From assembly GCA_030581615.1 (NCBI GenBank), contig JAKTTT010000008.1, positions 372,001 through 436,000 on the forward strand: 64,000 nucleotides of DNA, read 5' to 3'. The DNA comes from Alloascoidea africana. Its lineage: Eukaryota > Ascomycota > Alloascoideomycetes > Alloascoideales > Alloascoideaceae. Below are positions 11,901-21,372 of this stretch, in pieces. The translations under genes and the position numbers were made by a program. The notes under the pieces are model-generated. The model saw nothing but the letters and a program-made list of their open reading frames with translations. It had not been told where the DNA came from and made no database searches. Position 1 is the first letter of the stretch, and every line of letters begins with the position of its first letter.

Positions 11901-14900
11901 GCTGCAAATTCTGGCTTCATTTCCGCTTCATCATTGAAATCTTCAGGCACATTTGTCACAACTTTGGTTATAGAAGGATGTAAGTCAGAATACTCGATCA
12001 CCGGCAAAAGTTTCTGCTTTAATGCCTCAGGAGATTCTAGCTCCACTTTTGCTTGATCGTTGAAGTCTGTAGGTATGTCTGTTAGACCCTTAGAACCTTT
12101 CCTTGGTTCAAGATCAAGGGCGGAATCTGAAGCATTAGTTACAGAAGGACGCAGATCATAATACGACACTTTCTCTTTTGTTGTCTGAGAAAACTCTGTC
12201 TTTGCTTCCACTCCTTTAGACACATTTTTTGTAACTTCAGAACCTTTGCTTGGTTCAAGATGATGGCCGGAATCTGAAACGTTAGGTACCGAAAAACGCA
12301 GATCAGAATGCTCATTCTCCAGCAATCTGCTTCGGTTTAATGTCTTGGAAGATTCTGGATCCACCTCTGCTTCTTCATTGAAATCTTTTATAGCTTCAAC
12401 ACCTTTGCCTGTTTCGGGATCATGATGAGAATCTGAAACATTAACTGTCAAAGGAGTCAGGTCAGAATGCTCATGCTCTAGCAATAGTTTTTCTTTTAGT
12501 GTCACAGGAGATTCTTTCTTTATTTTTGCCGCTTCATCATTGGTATCATTAGACGTATCTATCACAACTTCAGCACTTTGACTTGGTTTAGGATCATGAG
12601 GGAAATCCGAAGCGTTGGTTATCGAAGGACGCAGAGTCGAATGTTCATACTCTGGCAACACATTCTCTTTTAACGTCTCAGGAGATTCTGGCTCTACTTC
12701 CACTTGATCATTGGAATTCTCTGCTTCACTCTCGCCATCTGAGTCCCCATCAGATTTCAACACTTTTGAAGGAGATGACATGACAGAGTGCAGTCTCGAA
12801 TGCGAATACCCAAACCCAATGTCCTCATTCTCCGCCACCACGGTTGGACTACTGTGTACTGTATCAGAGGGATTTGAATGTCCTTTGGAATCAGGAGAAT
12901 CTGTGATAAATGCCCCTGGCATAGTAAGCGTGGGGGAGTTGGAAGCAGAAATATTTGTCTGTGTAGGAGATGCTGTTGCAGCTGTTGTAGGCCCAGAAAT
13001 ATTTGTCTGTGTAGGAGATGCTGTTGCAGCTGTTGTAGGCCCAGAAACATCTTGGGATTGATGATGAGGAACCGTGGAGGAAGAAGCCATGGCTTTCAAA
13101 AAAGGAGGGATGGCAGATCCGCCAGTGGCACTATATTTTATCATTTGTTGCCGGATGAATTCAATTTGAGGATCTTCAATTTCAGCTTCTGAGCTGGAGG
13201 ATTCATATAAGGCCGCTGAAGAAACCACCATTTCGGAGGTTGGCCGTTCAACTTCAAACTCACACTCGGACTCAACAGCGGAAGAAATGTCTTGGTCTGA
13301 TTCAAAGCCTGGACCAGATATCGATTCCCTTTGTTCCGATTCTTCTTCAGGGATTGTAGAAACGGACTTGATAGTTGTTCCCTTGGAACTTTTACTCGAG
13401 GCCATTTCTACTTCAGACAGGTTGGTTTCAATAGTATCAGAAAACTTGGCTGGTTGAACTTTGTTTTCCGTAAATGACTCGGTTTCCAGTTCAGAAGATG
13501 CAATGGTCTTTGAGACCTGTTCCTTTGATTCAGAATCTTTTATTAAAGACAATTCATTAGGTGGAGATGAGACATGTACTTCTTCTTCGTCGCCACTACT
13601 TTCAAAGTTCACGATACTTTCAGGCTTTTCATCGTCATTCGAAATTGCGAAATTTGATAGTCTTTCTTCCCGTAGTTGTGAAAGATGTTCCTCATGTTCA
13701 GGATCGCTTTTAACGGGAGAACCAAGTGTTGGATTGAAAGGGTGGTTAAACAAACTTGCATGATCCTTTTCTTCATCTGTATCTGTATCAAATATCATCT
13801 CAGAGTCTCCAAAATCTACACCAACAGAAATAAATCGTGATGGAGGCTTGGCATCAGTGTTGGATTTATCACTTGCTCCGCGTTCATCAATCTCGTCATT
13901 GTGCTTGGATTCCCCTTGTCTCTCAGAAGCCGCTCCAGACTTGTTGCTTTCCCTGTCTGCTGTTTCAATCGAAGCAGGATAGTGTTTCTCATTGATATAA
14001 TCGCTTAGAGCATAAGCAGAAGATTGATAAAAAGAATCACTTGAAATAGTAGAAAATTTCCTAGACCAGTCAATAGCATCGCTTTGTTCCTGGTTGGATA
14101 TCTGTTGTTCAGAAGTAGAGGGTAGTCTATCAGGACTCTTGCTTGAGTCGGAACTGCTTTTAACTGGCTTGGGGGATAGCGCATGTCTAATTTCATCGTC
14201 ATAGGTGAAAGGCGAGCGTGTAATTGTCCTTAGGCTTTCATAAGAATGTCTATCTCGAAGTTGTTCCTTGGGCGTCTGCAACCATTCTGTAGAGTCGTTA
14301 TTCAATGGGGACAATGAATCAGAATCGCTCTTATCTCTTCTATCTGGTTTTTGACCTGGCCTTTCATCTTCATCATCACTGTCAAATGCAGATTTTAGAC
14401 TTACATAACTGGAAGTAGACGTGGATGGGGTATTTGAAATAGAGACTGAGGACTGTTCAAGAAACCCAGGAGCCAACCCAGGCATAGAAGCCGCCTCTTG
14501 TAGTTCATGCCTACCTTCGTTATCAAACTCGTTTTCACTGCTCCCTGAAGCATTCTTCTTTCTCCTTTTTGTAGTAGTTGTAGTAGTGGTGACTGTAGTA
14601 ACTGTAGTTTTCTTGACAGTCGCTCTTTTACCATCAGAGGTTATAGTTGTAGTTTCTCCAGGAGTTTCTGTCGTCTCAACCTCAACTTTTTGCTTGATTT
14701 TACTCTTCTCACTAGTTTTAGAACTCTCTTCAACTGAATCCAACTTTGTGACAATGAGGGAATCATCTCCATCTCCAACTTTCTGTTTTGATATAATGTC
14801 CGACTTCACGGTCTTGGTTTCTAAACTAGATTCCGTTTGTTCTTTCCCATCGCTACTCTGAACTGTAGGTTCTTCTAATGAGGTGGACTGCGGAACCAAA

Positions 14901-17900
14901 GCATGCGTCCGTAACGCAAGGGGAGATTTTGAAGAGTTGAACGATTCTACTGAAGAGGATTTGCTATTGCTGCCGTGTATGCTTGTCTGTAGATGGATCC
15001 GATGACGTTGTGTTGGAAGACCCATTGTCGGAGAAGTAGATGCGCTTACCGTTGTGCTTGGAACTGTCATGATGTTTGGACTAGCTATATCAATGGGCAT
15101 TGTATCTTGAACAGGTTCAGAGCCAGCTCGGGTTTCAATTATAGGAGAACCAACTGGAGATAAGCCATGGACAGTAGATGGTGTAGAGCTAAAGCTGCTT
15201 TCAAACCCGAGCTCCTCATCAATCAGACCAGCCCCTTGAATTTGTCCTGGAATTACGTTCAGGTACTCTTCGTGGTGTTGATGACTTCCCTGCAATTGCA
15301 AAGGTACAGCTTCCGTAATGACACCATTGTTGTTTCCGAGGCCCTCGCCAGGTACAGAGTATGCTTGTCCTACAGGAGCCATTCCTAGCTGCATATGAAC
15401 AGACTCGTCTGAACGGTTCACCTGTTGGATTAAAGAGTTGATGTAAGATGCAGAGGTTTGGTCTTCTCTTGTTCTGTGTCCCAACTCAAAAGTCGATTCT
15501 CCATCTTCGTCGGGCTCAGTTGCAGTGGCAAAATCATCATCAAAAGAAGTATAAAGCGAGTCATCTTCCTCTCCATTTCGAGCATCAAATTGATCAACAT
15601 GTGCCTGGACCGTTGGATGCGCTTGACCCTGGGCCTGCAATTCCATCTCATGTGCTGCTATCATGTATGCCTCATGTTGCATTTCCAGTGTGTACAAATC
15701 TTCGTCCACTCCTCCCATTTCTACGCCATCTTCATCCGAGTAATATTCATATTCAGGAAGAAACTGTTTGAATCTTTTCAATTGGTTTTCGTAATGTTCT
15801 TCCGGAATATCCTTTTGCTGAATAACAGGTTCGGTGGCAACAGGAAGAGACTGTACCGTTCCAGTAGTCTCCAAATTAGATCCTGTTGATTCTGATGCTG
15901 TTGCTGTTGATTGTGAAGCTGTTACAACACCTCCAGCATTTTTGTAATCCTGACGTGCTTGGACAAGAATATTTAGTCCCTCTTTTAGTTTCGACTTGGT
16001 AGAGGATGCCGCTGATGGCATTCCTGACATAGATACTTGAGTAGAGCTTGCCATTGAATCTTCATTTAAAGTTGAAGCATTTATTCTATCTCTTGTGTTC
16101 AAAAACAGACTGATTCCTTGTTGGATCTTGTCGGTTTTCGAGCTCACACCTCTTGGGATATTTATCCCAGAAATACTGCTCGAAGTGGATGCATTTTTGC
16201 TAGTGTTTAAGACGGATCTACTTTGAGACTCTTGTGTGTTTGTAGTTCTATGGGTTGTGAGTGTGGCAACGTCTGCTTTGGTCGGGATTGGGAAAAGACC
16301 AATCTGTTTTCCTTTTCCGGGAGAAGCAGGCAACGGTATACTTTCTGGCTCAACTCCAAAATTCAAAAGATGGGGGGCTCTAACTGGAATAGGTGACTGG
16401 ATTTGAGGAGAAGAAGATTCTGTACTTTCCTTTGGTGTTGTTGATACTATCAATGGTTCATCAACCTTTGTTTCGAGTTTTGGTTCTTTCGCTTGTTTGC
16501 TTTCGCCGGAAGCATTTGCCCCCAACAGACTTTTACACACAGTCTGCTTTTGCGGGGTCTGGGTTTCCTTTGGATCTTTGGATCCTAAAAGAAGAGAAAG
16601 CCCTTGTTGCAGTTTGTCTGAGACATAGCCGGCGGAGGAGCTAACGCTCTTAGTGTTTCCATCACCACTGCCACTAGCACCACTTGCTCGTGCTTCAACT
16701 CTACTTTTGCCTGTGCTCAATTTGGTGGCCAAAGAGGCTCCAGACTTTGCGTTTTCCTTTATCCAGGCTGCTGCTTCTGATGTCATGATTTCGTTTGTGG
16801 TGAAAGTCGTTGGTGATGAGGGTTGGAGAAGTACGGCTGAAAGCCAATCTGGCTTTTTCTGATTCCCTGTTTTGTGATAAGGTTTCTTCTCAGCATAAAC
16901 TTTTTCTACATTGGCTCCTCTTTCCTCAGGCTTGACATTGTCCAAACTGTGTTCTATTTTGTCGTGTCTGTTAATGCTGGAATCAATGCCCAAATTAAAA
17001 CCAGAACCAGAACCAGACCCAGACCCAGAACTGGTGTCAGAGCCAAGACTGCCAGATGTGAGGCTATTTGAAAACCCCGAAATGGCGGACATTCCTATCC
17101 CCACAGTAGATACTGTAGGCCTATTTACAATTGTGATTGGTTCAACCTTTTCGTGTGAACCCCTTAATGACTGAGTCGAATTTTTTTGATCTTTGGGAAA
17201 GCCGACGTATATTAAGCTGCCAGTGGTCGCGTCCGAACTTTTCTTTTGCTCAAGAGAATGAGCAGGTAACGAGTCATCATTACACTTGGTCAATTTGGCT
17301 TCAGATGTTGGAGGGTTTGCTTGTTCAATCTCGGAGTCATTTGTTGTCTGTTGGGTCAGCTGTGGTTTTGGCAGTGGCTGGCTTTCTGCACTGAGACCAG
17401 CTGCAACTTTTTCACTCTGCTCTCCTATCACAGTGGCCTCTAATTTCGCCATAGAGTTTCTTGTGGTATGTATAATCTTTGCCACTTCTGCTGGCACCTT
17501 TGTGTGTTGTAATTGCTGTCCCAATTTTTCAATTCTGGATCTGGTTGTGGTTTTTGTTGCCACTGATGAAGTTGGGGTGTGAGATGATGACCATGACGAC
17601 GTTGATGATTGTGGGACTGGGGTCGGCCCGATGAGCAAAAGTTCTTCCAGGGTATATCGATTATGCTGTTTAGTGCCTTGTTTCTGCAAAGTAAGAGTAG
17701 ATGTGGATGGAGATGTAGACAGTGGTTGTGGGCTTGTGGACCTACTTCTTCTACTGGTTTTCCAATTAGAATCCATGCTCGATTCATCTAAAACTGCAAG
17801 GGATGACATGGACTTGTTTTTAGAGGTCAAAAGCGCGGTAAGAGTGCTTGTGGAACCTTTTGGATTCCTGCAGTGGTCCTCTTCATCTGAGGTTTCCTTG

Positions 17901-17932
17901 ATGGTTTCTAAGTAGCGTGGATGAGGATGCAT
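2902..17932 (-). CDS. Giant disordered repeat protein with C-terminal TPR region (about 4930 aa)
   Basis: Five exons: 17932-8050, 7991-7827, 7761-7084, 7024-6350 and 6293-2902. All four introns are in phase 1 and the total is exactly 4931 codons with the stop. Donors are GTAAGC, GTGAGT, GTTAGT and GTGAGT; branch sites are CTAAC-like except the last, which is weak. Residues 1 to about 4300 are Ser/Thr/Glu/Lys-rich and look disordered, carrying several internal repeat families. Near the N-terminus RYTLEELLLIG fits the eIF4E-binding consensus Y-x4-L-hydrophobic (Tyr93). Residues of about 4300-4900 form TPR-like helix pairs (for example NYKEAISKLGKALKYY and DREALESYEKALGLF). I do not recognise a named orthologue. 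A cytoplasmic scaffold is the most economical guess. Exon 1 alone encodes 3294 residues, so a split into two genes is possible, but the matching phases argue for one. Confidence 0.7.
10980..11515 (-). repeat. Second repeat family (LDSSxQ…SIPVIKPE) in the giant protein
   Basis: Three clear copies and one weaker copy share S-T-L-D-S-S-(D/N)-Q, then I-(D/N)-S-I-P-V-I-K-P-(E/D)-hydrophobic-P/L-V and a basic Lys/Glu stretch. The strongest read TLDSSNQNIETINSIPVIKP and TLDSSDQRAEIIDSIPVIKP. The unit is about 60-70 residues. It directly follows the other array in the protein but is unrelated to it in sequence. Confidence 0.7.
11780..12715 (-). repeat. Degenerate tandem repeats of about 50-60 residues in the giant protein
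   Basis: About six diverged copies follow one another. Recurrent elements are a Glu-rich stretch with PESxxTLK, then KLLxEHEHSDLxPS, then NVSDSxxxLEPGKGxEV, then DFNDEAEV. Spacing and order are kept while substitutions are many, so this is an old protein-level array. It differs from the 48-bp unit nearby, which is recent. Confidence 0.75.
12947..13042. repeat. Perfect 48-bp tandem duplication inside the giant gene
   Basis: Two adjacent 48-bp units (12947-12994 and 12995-13042) are identical at every base. They encode two copies of a 16-residue Ser/Gly/Pro/Thr/Ala unit (SGPTTAATASPTQTNI) in frame. Identity at silent positions points to a recent duplication or to copy-number change among strains. 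Confidence 0.9.
15941..16625 (-). repeat. Three-copy amphipathic helix motif (K-x-Q-Q-G-L-S-L-L)
   Basis: Within exon 1 of the giant gene three segments read SDKLQQGLSLLLGSKD (16573-16625), TDKIQQGISLFLNTRD (16083-16139) and KSKLKEGLNILVQARQD (15941-16000). They share charge-K-(L/I)-(Q/K)-(Q/E)-G-(L/I)-(S/N)-(L/I)-hydrophobic followed by a charged end. Each sits in Ser/Thr-rich linker. The conserved hydrophobic spacing predicts short amphipathic helices that could be docking sites. Confidence 0.65.
17636..17656 (-). other. eIF4E-binding-like motif codons in the giant protein
   Basis: The codons spell YTLEELL (residues 93-99), matching Y-x4-L-hydrophobic. Known eIF4E partners such as Caf20, Eap1 and animal 4E-T carry similar YTxxELL segments. 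It lies in an otherwise disordered N-terminus, as in those partners. A chance match to this short consensus cannot be excluded. Confidence 0.4.
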
Positions 17933-19350
17933 TCTTGCCTCTCTTTTTTTTTCGTGTGGTTTCTATGTATGAATCTGTCTATGCCGGACCTCCTACTGTG
18001 CTTGTGTTGGCTAATCTAGGTAGGGCTGGGATAAATGGCAGATGTGCAAGAGGACAGGAGTGTGGGAGGAAGATGGAAGAAAAACGCCAGAAGAAGCGGG
18101 ATCAGGGCCAAAAGCGACTATTGTATGGAGAGAAAAGAGCAGGGGAGCACGAAACAGAGAGAGGAAAAAAAGGGCTGGACATGGAATGGACATGCGGAAT
18201 TACATTACTGGTCTTCCCAGCGCTTCGCGGTATCACGCCCTCCCGGCCAATCGCAGCCCAGGGCAGCTGTCAAACTGGCCGGGCGATACGAGCTGATGGC
18301 AGGTGCGAGACAAGAGCGAGACAAGAGCGAGACTAGAGCGAGACTAGAGCGAGACTAGAGCGAGACCAGCGGTCGGTCAGAGGCTCTGGATGGTGAGACC
18401 GAGGTGTGAGCGTCTGTGAAATCTGGAGGCTGGCTGGAACCGCCTACGCAGGCCTGGAGTGAACCATGAGGATAGTAGTAGACAAGACAGGAGGCATGGA
18501 AAGCAGTTGAAGACCAGAACGGGCTTCGTGGCTCGCCAACATCCAGGAGATTTACTGAACGTTTCATCAAATCCGGTGCCAGAGTGATCAACGCTGCTGG
18601 TGTCTCAAATCCTCTATCGGTGTCTATCAGCTACTATGTCTACACCAACTTGGGATTAGGCGTCGGCCGCTCATCGCTCATCGCTCATCGCTCAGCCGAG
18701 GTCAAAACCTCAAAAAGAACAAGTGCTTGGGAAATAGAAGAGTCTATTTAACCTCATTGGAAAGTGGGACTACTGATCACAAGTGCACCACTGGGGGAAA
18801 AAGATGTGCTTAATCTGAGCAATTAGTTTACAAATACCGTTCCGACTATTCCCACACTCGCTATTCCCCTCTCGACCAAACCCTCAGAATAACGTAGCAC
18901 CACCTCAAGGTGTAAAAGACATCCAGGCGGCTTTGGTTTGAGGTACCAGTAGTAAACCTGTTCATGATAGACTGAGCTAGCAGGGACGGACAAAATGAAT
19001 TTTTCAGACAGACCCCATCCTCAGCCGAGCCAACTGGCAACAGACACGGAGGGATAGACAAGGGCCCAGAGGCCCACAGGCCCACAGGCCCACAGGCCCA
19101 GAGGACCCTGAGGGCGTTCGGAATCCTTGGGTGATAATAATCCGAGCACGCTCATCGCCAGCAGCCGGTCTGGACGAGAGGATCTATGTGGGGAACTGCT
19201 GGAGAAGCCAGGTTTCGCTTGCCGCAAACGGCTCTTTATATTCGGCGAATCTCCTCGTCTAGTCTCGGAACCGTTGTGCTTATTTCTTTTCTTTTGCTGG
19301 CTTGTCAGGTCTTTGGCCGTTGTTATTGCAATCGCATATCATCCCTCTTC
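17933..19350. promoter_or_regulatory. Divergent promoter region between the giant gene and carnitine acetyltransferase
   Basis: No convincing gene is present in these 1.4 kb. The region holds an 11-bp tandem repeat (18303-18366), three copies of tcatcgc (about 18669-18692), and an 8-bp ggcccaca repeat (about 19070-19098). A TATA-like TTTATATT lies at 19235-19242, about 110 bp before the chosen CAT2 start. The patchwork of short tandem repeats makes it a likely length-variable promoter. Confidence 0.6.
18303..18366. repeat. Minisatellite, about six copies of an 11-bp unit
   Basis: The unit gagcgagacta (early copies gagcgagacaa) runs head to tail about six times with near-perfect identity. It lies about 370 bp before the start of the giant gene on one side and 1 kb before CAT2 on the other. 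No coding frame explains it. Confidence 0.9.
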
Positions 19351-21372
19351 ATGTCAATAATCCACCACAAAGTCGCCGCAGAAGGCTTGTTCCAAAACTC
19401 TGTTAATGACAACAGGGCGCCTCTGAGAAAAATCCATTGTAACTCTCTGGCACTAAGCAAGACCACTTCTACGAGTGTTTCTACGGCCTCAGTCTCATCT
19501 TTGACCTCATCCTTGACCTCATCCTCAGAGTCATCTTCGCCTGGTGATCTTGTCAAAGATACCTTGCATGGACCCATGCTCCAGTACCAAGACTCTCTCC
19601 CCAAGTTAGGTGTCCCTACTCTCGAGGCATCTGCTGAAAAATACCTGCGCTCCCTCAAGCCTTTGGCCAAGTCGGAGGCCGAATTCGAAAAAAGCGAAAA
19701 AGCAGTCTTGGAATTCATAAAGCCAGGAGGGGTTGGTCAAACTTTGCAAAAACGGCTTTTGGCAAGAGCAGCAGATCCCAATGTGAAAAACTGGCTTTAT
19801 GAATGGTGGACTGAGACAGCATACTTGGCATACCGAGATCCCTTGGTGCCCCATGTTTCCTACTTTTACGCTCATAAAGATGACAAGGCTAGACTCGCAA
19901 AGGGTACTGCACACAGGGCTGCTGCCATTGTGAAAGCCGTGCTCAACTTCCAGCGCTTTGTGGAAACTGAAGAGTTGACTCCAGAAATGATGAGAAAAGC
20001 TCCCCTTTGCATGGACAGCTACCAGTATCTCTTCAATACCTGTAGAATTCCGGCCCCTCGAGTAGATATCACAAAGCAATATGCACCTGAAGAGAACAGA
20101 AACATTACGGTCATTCGCAAAAACAGATTCTTCAAATTGCCTACGCATGACGCAAACGGCGTAGAACTATCAGTACAAGAGCTTGAGGCTCTTATTGCCC
20201 AGGTCTACAAGTCCACTGCTAATTTGGATGCCTCTAGTTGTCCAGCTGTAGGAGCACTGACTAGCGATAACAGAGACAAATGGGCCGAGAACAGAGAATT
20301 GTTACTAAAGGCTCATCCAGATAACGATACCTCTCTTGAGGCTATTCAGGGCTCTTCGTTTGTTCTTGTATTGGACACAACCACTCCAGTAACTCTTGTT
20401 GAGCGCGCCCACAATTTTTTGCATGGTGATTGTCAAAACAGATTTTACGACAAGCCTGCACAGTTCATCATCACTGATAACGGCGCTGTGGCTTTCATGG
20501 GTGAGCACTCGATGATGGATGGAACCCCAACACTTCGCTTGAACAACTACGTCTGCGACGTGCTTTTCAATAACAAGCTTGACTACGGGTCATCTAGCCG
20601 TTCGCTGTCTGAATTACCCCAATTGCAAGAGATTCCATTTGTTTTCAACTCCAATGTTGAGAAAGCGATCGAGTCTTCTGTGGCCAGTTTCAAAAATACC
20701 ATTGAGAAACAAGAGATTTCCGTATTGAATTACCACAGATATGGGAAAGAGCTAATCAAGAAGTTTAAATGTTCACCAGATGCCTATCTCCAACTCCTGA
20801 TGCAACTGGGTTACTACAAATTTGCGGGAAAACTATGCCCAACCTATGAGTCTGCAGCAACCAGACAGTTCCTAATGGGAAGAACAGAGACCACGAGAAC
20901 CCTTAGTGAAGAAATGGTCGAGTTTGTGGAGACGTTTGAAGATGTAAATGCTTCCAACGAGACCAAAATGAAGGCTGCACGTAAGGCAATTGACGTTCAT
21001 TTAAAGTATCTCAAAGATGCATCTGAGGGGAAAGGCTGTGATAGGCATTTTTTCGGATTGAAAAAGTCTCTTTTACCTGGTGAGCCAGTACCTGAAATAT
21101 TCAAAGATCCCATGTTTGACTATTCCAGCACCTGGTATGTCTCAACTTCTCAAGTTTCTTGCGAGCATTGGAACGGTTACGGATGGTCTCAGGTAACGGA
21201 CGAAGGATTTGGAATCGCTTACATGATCAACAGTGAATGGCTCAATCTGAACATTGTTTCGAAAAGTATGGGATGTGAACGGTTCAAGTACTATCTCAGT
21301 GAAGCCGCTGATGAAATGGCCCAGGTTTTCTCTTCGGAGCTGGAGGTTCAGTCCAAAACCAAGACCACATAG
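19351..21372 (+). CDS. CAT2: Carnitine O-acetyltransferase
   Basis: The enzyme transfers acetyl groups between CoA and carnitine, allowing acetyl units to move between peroxisome, cytosol and mitochondrion. The choline/carnitine acyltransferase fold is evident: WWTETAYLAYRDPL near the N-terminus and the catalytic histidine in GEHSMMDGTPT. The start at 19351 (MSIIHHKVAAEG) gives 673 residues, close to yeast Cat2. An in-frame upstream ATG at 19186 would add 55 residues, but a TATA-like box at 19235-19242 lies inside that extension, so I prefer 19351. The Ser/Thr-rich N-terminus with scattered basic residues could be a mitochondrial presequence. Met at 19576 (MLQYQDSLPKLG) could start a shorter form. 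The C-terminus ends KTT and is not a peroxisomal PTS1. YAT1/YAT2-type relatives are possible but less similar in layout. Confidence 0.9.
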   Translation: MSIIHHKVAAEGLFQNSVNDNRAPLRKIHCNSLALSKTTSTSVSTASVSSLTSSLTSSSESSSPGDLVKDTLHGPMLQYQDSLPKLGVPTLEASAEKYLRSLKPLAKSEAEFEKSEKAVLEFIKPGGVGQTLQKRLLARAADPNVKNWLYEWWTETAYLAYRDPLVPHVSYFYAHKDDKARLAKGTAHRAAAIVKAVLNFQRFVETEELTPEMMRKAPLCMDSYQYLFNTCRIPAPRVDITKQYAPEENRNITVIRKNRFFKLPTHDANGVELSVQELEALIAQVYKSTANLDASSCPAVGALTSDNRDKWAENRELLLKAHPDNDTSLEAIQGSSFVLVLDTTTPVTLVERAHNFLHGDCQNRFYDKPAQFIITDNGAVAFMGEHSMMDGTPTLRLNNYVCDVLFNNKLDYGSSSRSLSELPQLQEIPFVFNSNVEKAIESSVASFKNTIEKQEISVLNYHRYGKELIKKFKCSPDAYLQLLMQLGYYKFAGKLCPTYESAATRQFLMGRTETTRTLSEEMVEFVETFEDVNASNETKMKAARKAIDVHLKYLKDASEGKGCDRHFFGLKKSLLPGEPVPEIFKDPMFDYSSTWYVSTSQVSCEHWNGYGWSQVTDEGFGIAYMINSEWLNLNIVSKSMGCERFKYYLSEAADEMAQVFSSELEVQSKTKTT

